64,000 nt of DNA, from NCBI GenBank assembly GCA_947625755.1, contig CANQPJ010000010.1, positions 1 through 64,000 of the forward strand. Direction: 5' to 3'. This document shows, one piece after another, positions 62,481 to 64,000 of this stretch. The notes under the pieces are model-generated. The model saw only the letters and a program-made list of their open reading frames with translations. It was not told the origin of the DNA and made no database searches. Both the position numbers and the translations under genes were made by a program. Origin of the DNA: an uncultured Lachnospiraceae bacterium. GTDB taxonomy: Bacteria; Bacillota; Clostridia; Lachnospirales; Lachnospiraceae. Each line of letters opens with the position of its first letter. Positions within the stretch are counted from its first letter, which is position 1.

Positions 62481-63407
62481 ATGCCAATTAAAGTCAAACA
62501 GAATTTACCGGCAAGGGACATCTTGGAAAATGAAAACATATTTGTTATGACAGAAAAAAGAGCCATGACTCAGGATATTCGTCCGCTGAAAGTCCTGATT
62601 TTGAATCTGATGCCTACAAAAATTGTCACGGAAACCCAGATTCTTAGGAAACTGTCCAACACGCCTCTTCAGATAGAGGTTGAGTTTTTACAAACAGCTA
62701 CATATCAGTCCCAGCACACAGATGTGAGCCATTTGGACGAATTTTATAAAACTTTTGATGAAGTAAAGGACCATTATTTTGATGGGTTGATTATCACAGG
62801 CGCTCCTCTTGATTTCATTGATTATGAAGATGTGGATTACTGGGATGAGATATGTATGATTATGGAGTGGTCAAAGAAGCATGTACACTGTACTTTCCAT
62901 TTGTGCTGGGGAGCTTATGCAGGATTGTATTACCACTATGGCATAAAAAAGAGAGACAGAGTTCCAAAATTATCCGGTATATACAGTCATAAAATTTTAA
63001 ACAAACAATCTCCATTATTCCGAGGATTTGATGATGTGTTTTATGCACCGCACTCCAGAGCAACAGAGATTACAAAAGAACAGATTTTGGCATGTCCGAA
63101 GCTGGAGCTTATGGCAGAGTCGGATGAGGCGGGTGTAGCCATTGTAAAATCAGAAGACAGCAGACAGTTGTTTGTATTTTGTCATTTGGAGTATGATTCA
63201 GACACGCTGAAGCTGGAATATGAAAGAGATACGGAAAAAGGAATGAAGCCGGAACTTCCGGTCAATTATTTTCCGGATGATGACCCGTCAAAGGAGCCGG
63301 TTGTCAACTGGAGATCTGCCGGACAGCTGCTTTGGACCAACTGGATTAATTATTATGTTTATCAAACTACCCCGTATGATATTAATGAAGTAAAGAATGA
63401 AAGATAA
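62481..63407 (+). CDS. metA: Homoserine O-acyltransferase MetA
   Basis: A 308-residue enzyme. The catalytic Cys is in FHLCWGAYAGLYYHYGI, the His in VFCHLEYDSDTLKLEY, and Glu in the same stretch. It activates homoserine for methionine synthesis. In this family residue 111 sets the acyl donor: Gly for succinyl-CoA, Glu for acetyl-CoA. Here the stretch is TGAPLDFIDYEDV and residue 111 is Asp, counted from the ATG at 62481. An acidic residue hints at acetyl-CoA, but Asp is unusual. TTGAGGAAG precedes the start. No SAM riboswitch or T-box is visible upstream. Confidence 0.93.
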   Translation: MPIKVKQNLPARDILENENIFVMTEKRAMTQDIRPLKVLILNLMPTKIVTETQILRKLSNTPLQIEVEFLQTATYQSQHTDVSHLDEFYKTFDEVKDHYFDGLIITGAPLDFIDYEDVDYWDEICMIMEWSKKHVHCTFHLCWGAYAGLYYHYGIKKRDRVPKLSGIYSHKILNKQSPLFRGFDDVFYAPHSRATEITKEQILACPKLELMAESDEAGVAIVKSEDSRQLFVFCHLEYDSDTLKLEYERDTEKGMKPELPVNYFPDDDPSKEPVVNWRSAGQLLWTNWINYYVYQTTPYDINEVKNER

Positions 63408-63430
63408 GGCACAGATTAGGAGGCAGAAAG

Positions 63431-64000
63431 ATGATAAAGATTATTACAGACAGTACGAGTGATTTATCAGAGGATATATTGAAAAAATATGATATTGATA
63501 CATTACCATTGTATATCCATTTAGGAGAGCATGAATATAAAGATAAACTGGAAATCAGTCCGGAGGATATTTTTTTCTGGTCTGAAAAAAATAACAGCAC
63601 GCCGAAAACATCGGCTCCGTCCATAGAAGATGCAATGAATGCCATCAGACCTTATGCAGAGGCGGGCGATGATATTTTAATGTTTGCAATTTCAGAGGAT
63701 ATGTCTACGACAGCCAATGTTATGAGAATGGCTGCGCAGGAGTTGGATTATGAGGACCATGTTTATATTATTGACTCGGCAAATCTGTCGACAGGTATAG
63801 GACATTTAATTGTTGAGGCGGCACATATGATTCAGAAAAAGATGCCGGTAGAGGAGATTGTTACCTCGATTGAACAATTAAAGCCGCGTGTGAGATCCAG
63901 TTTTGTAGTAGATACACTAAAATATTTACATCGGGGAGGAAGATGTTCTGCCACGTCATCACTGGTAGGCAGTCTTCTCAAATTAAAACCGCGTATCGTG
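63431..64000 (+). CDS. DegV family fatty-acid-binding protein (FakB-like), cut by window end
   Basis: The first 190 codons are visible. MIKIITDSTSDLSEDILKKY is the typical DegV opening with the STSDL loop; TPKTSAPSIEDAMNAI holds the TSxPS motif that binds the fatty acid carboxylate; DSANLSTGIGHLI and LKYLHRGGRCSATSSLVGSL follow. DegV/FakB proteins present fatty acids to the kinase FakA. GGAGGCAGAAAG precedes the ATG. The C-terminal third lies beyond the window. The FakA-like fragment at 20802 is not linked to it by position. Confidence 0.93.
   Translation, partial: MIKIITDSTSDLSEDILKKYDIDTLPLYIHLGEHEYKDKLEISPEDIFFWSEKNNSTPKTSAPSIEDAMNAIRPYAEAGDDILMFAISEDMSTTANVMRMAAQELDYEDHVYIIDSANLSTGIGHLIVEAAHMIQKKMPVEEIVTSIEQLKPRVRSSFVVDTLKYLHRGGRCSATSSLVGSLLKLKPRIV

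Overview
The window looks like a chromosome segment of a spore-forming, low-GC anaerobic Firmicute, most likely a member of the Lachnospiraceae (Clostridia). The grounds are strong AGGAGG-type ribosome binding sites, small CotF-like coat proteins, a sortase-type surface protein, pyruvate:ferredoxin oxidoreductase subunits with 4Fe-4S ferredoxin domains, and a ZTP riboswitch ahead of a PurO-type IMP cyclohydrolase. No species can be named from the sequence alone.

Region 1 (about 1-3.9 kb) is a compact plus-strand operon that looks richer in GC than most of the window: radical SAM/SPASM enzyme, nitroreductase, FMN split-barrel/ferredoxin fusion, zinc macrodomain ADP-ribose hydrolase and class M sirtuin. 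The last two form a known reversible protein ADP-ribosylation pair, here coupled to an unusual set of redox and radical enzymes. Region 2 (about 3.9-13.6 kb) is a worn accessory island. It holds a relaxase fragment, a broken XRE-type regulator, a complete type I restriction-modification system (hsdM, hsdS, hsdR), a truncated DUF3800 gene, a RES-domain protein, a degenerate tRNA-like sequence and a frameshifted LURP-one-like gene.

Region 3 (13.6-29.4 kb) is a run of mostly single genes: a LysR regulator divergent from flavodoxin, acetyltransferase and aldo-keto reductase genes, HIT and Nudix hydrolases, several GNAT enzymes (one with an internal stop), a phosphoesterase, an Spx/ArsC-like protein, a stand-alone FakA-like fragment, a DUF4062 protein, a Fic protein, a methyltransferase and membrane proteins. 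A promoter plus part of the phosphoesterase gene occurs twice, flanking the HIT-Nudix-GNAT block. Region 4 (29.5-38 kb) encodes a CstA transporter, a repeat-rich sortase substrate, an aquaporin and a 1167-residue cysteine-rich secreted protein.

Region 5 (38-45.8 kb) carries a beta-helix protein, a sugar-kinase-like phosphotransferase, phosphofructokinase, a nucleoside salvage set (uridine phosphorylase, adenosine deaminase, phosphopentomutase) and MscL. It is bracketed by two inverted copies of a noncoding module made of a 16-bp hairpin followed by a tandem array of about 74-nt repeats. This is the most unusual structure in the window.

Region 6 (45.8-64 kb) is mostly core metabolism: fused PorAB and PorCD subunits, a MoxR/VWA pair, a secreted GH16 glucanase, two coat-like proteins, a ZIP transporter, a CBS protein, ZTP riboswitch-controlled purO-purH, a phospholipid operon (PAP2, flippase-like protein, Pss, Psd), CorA, PncC, MetA and a DegV protein cut by the window end.
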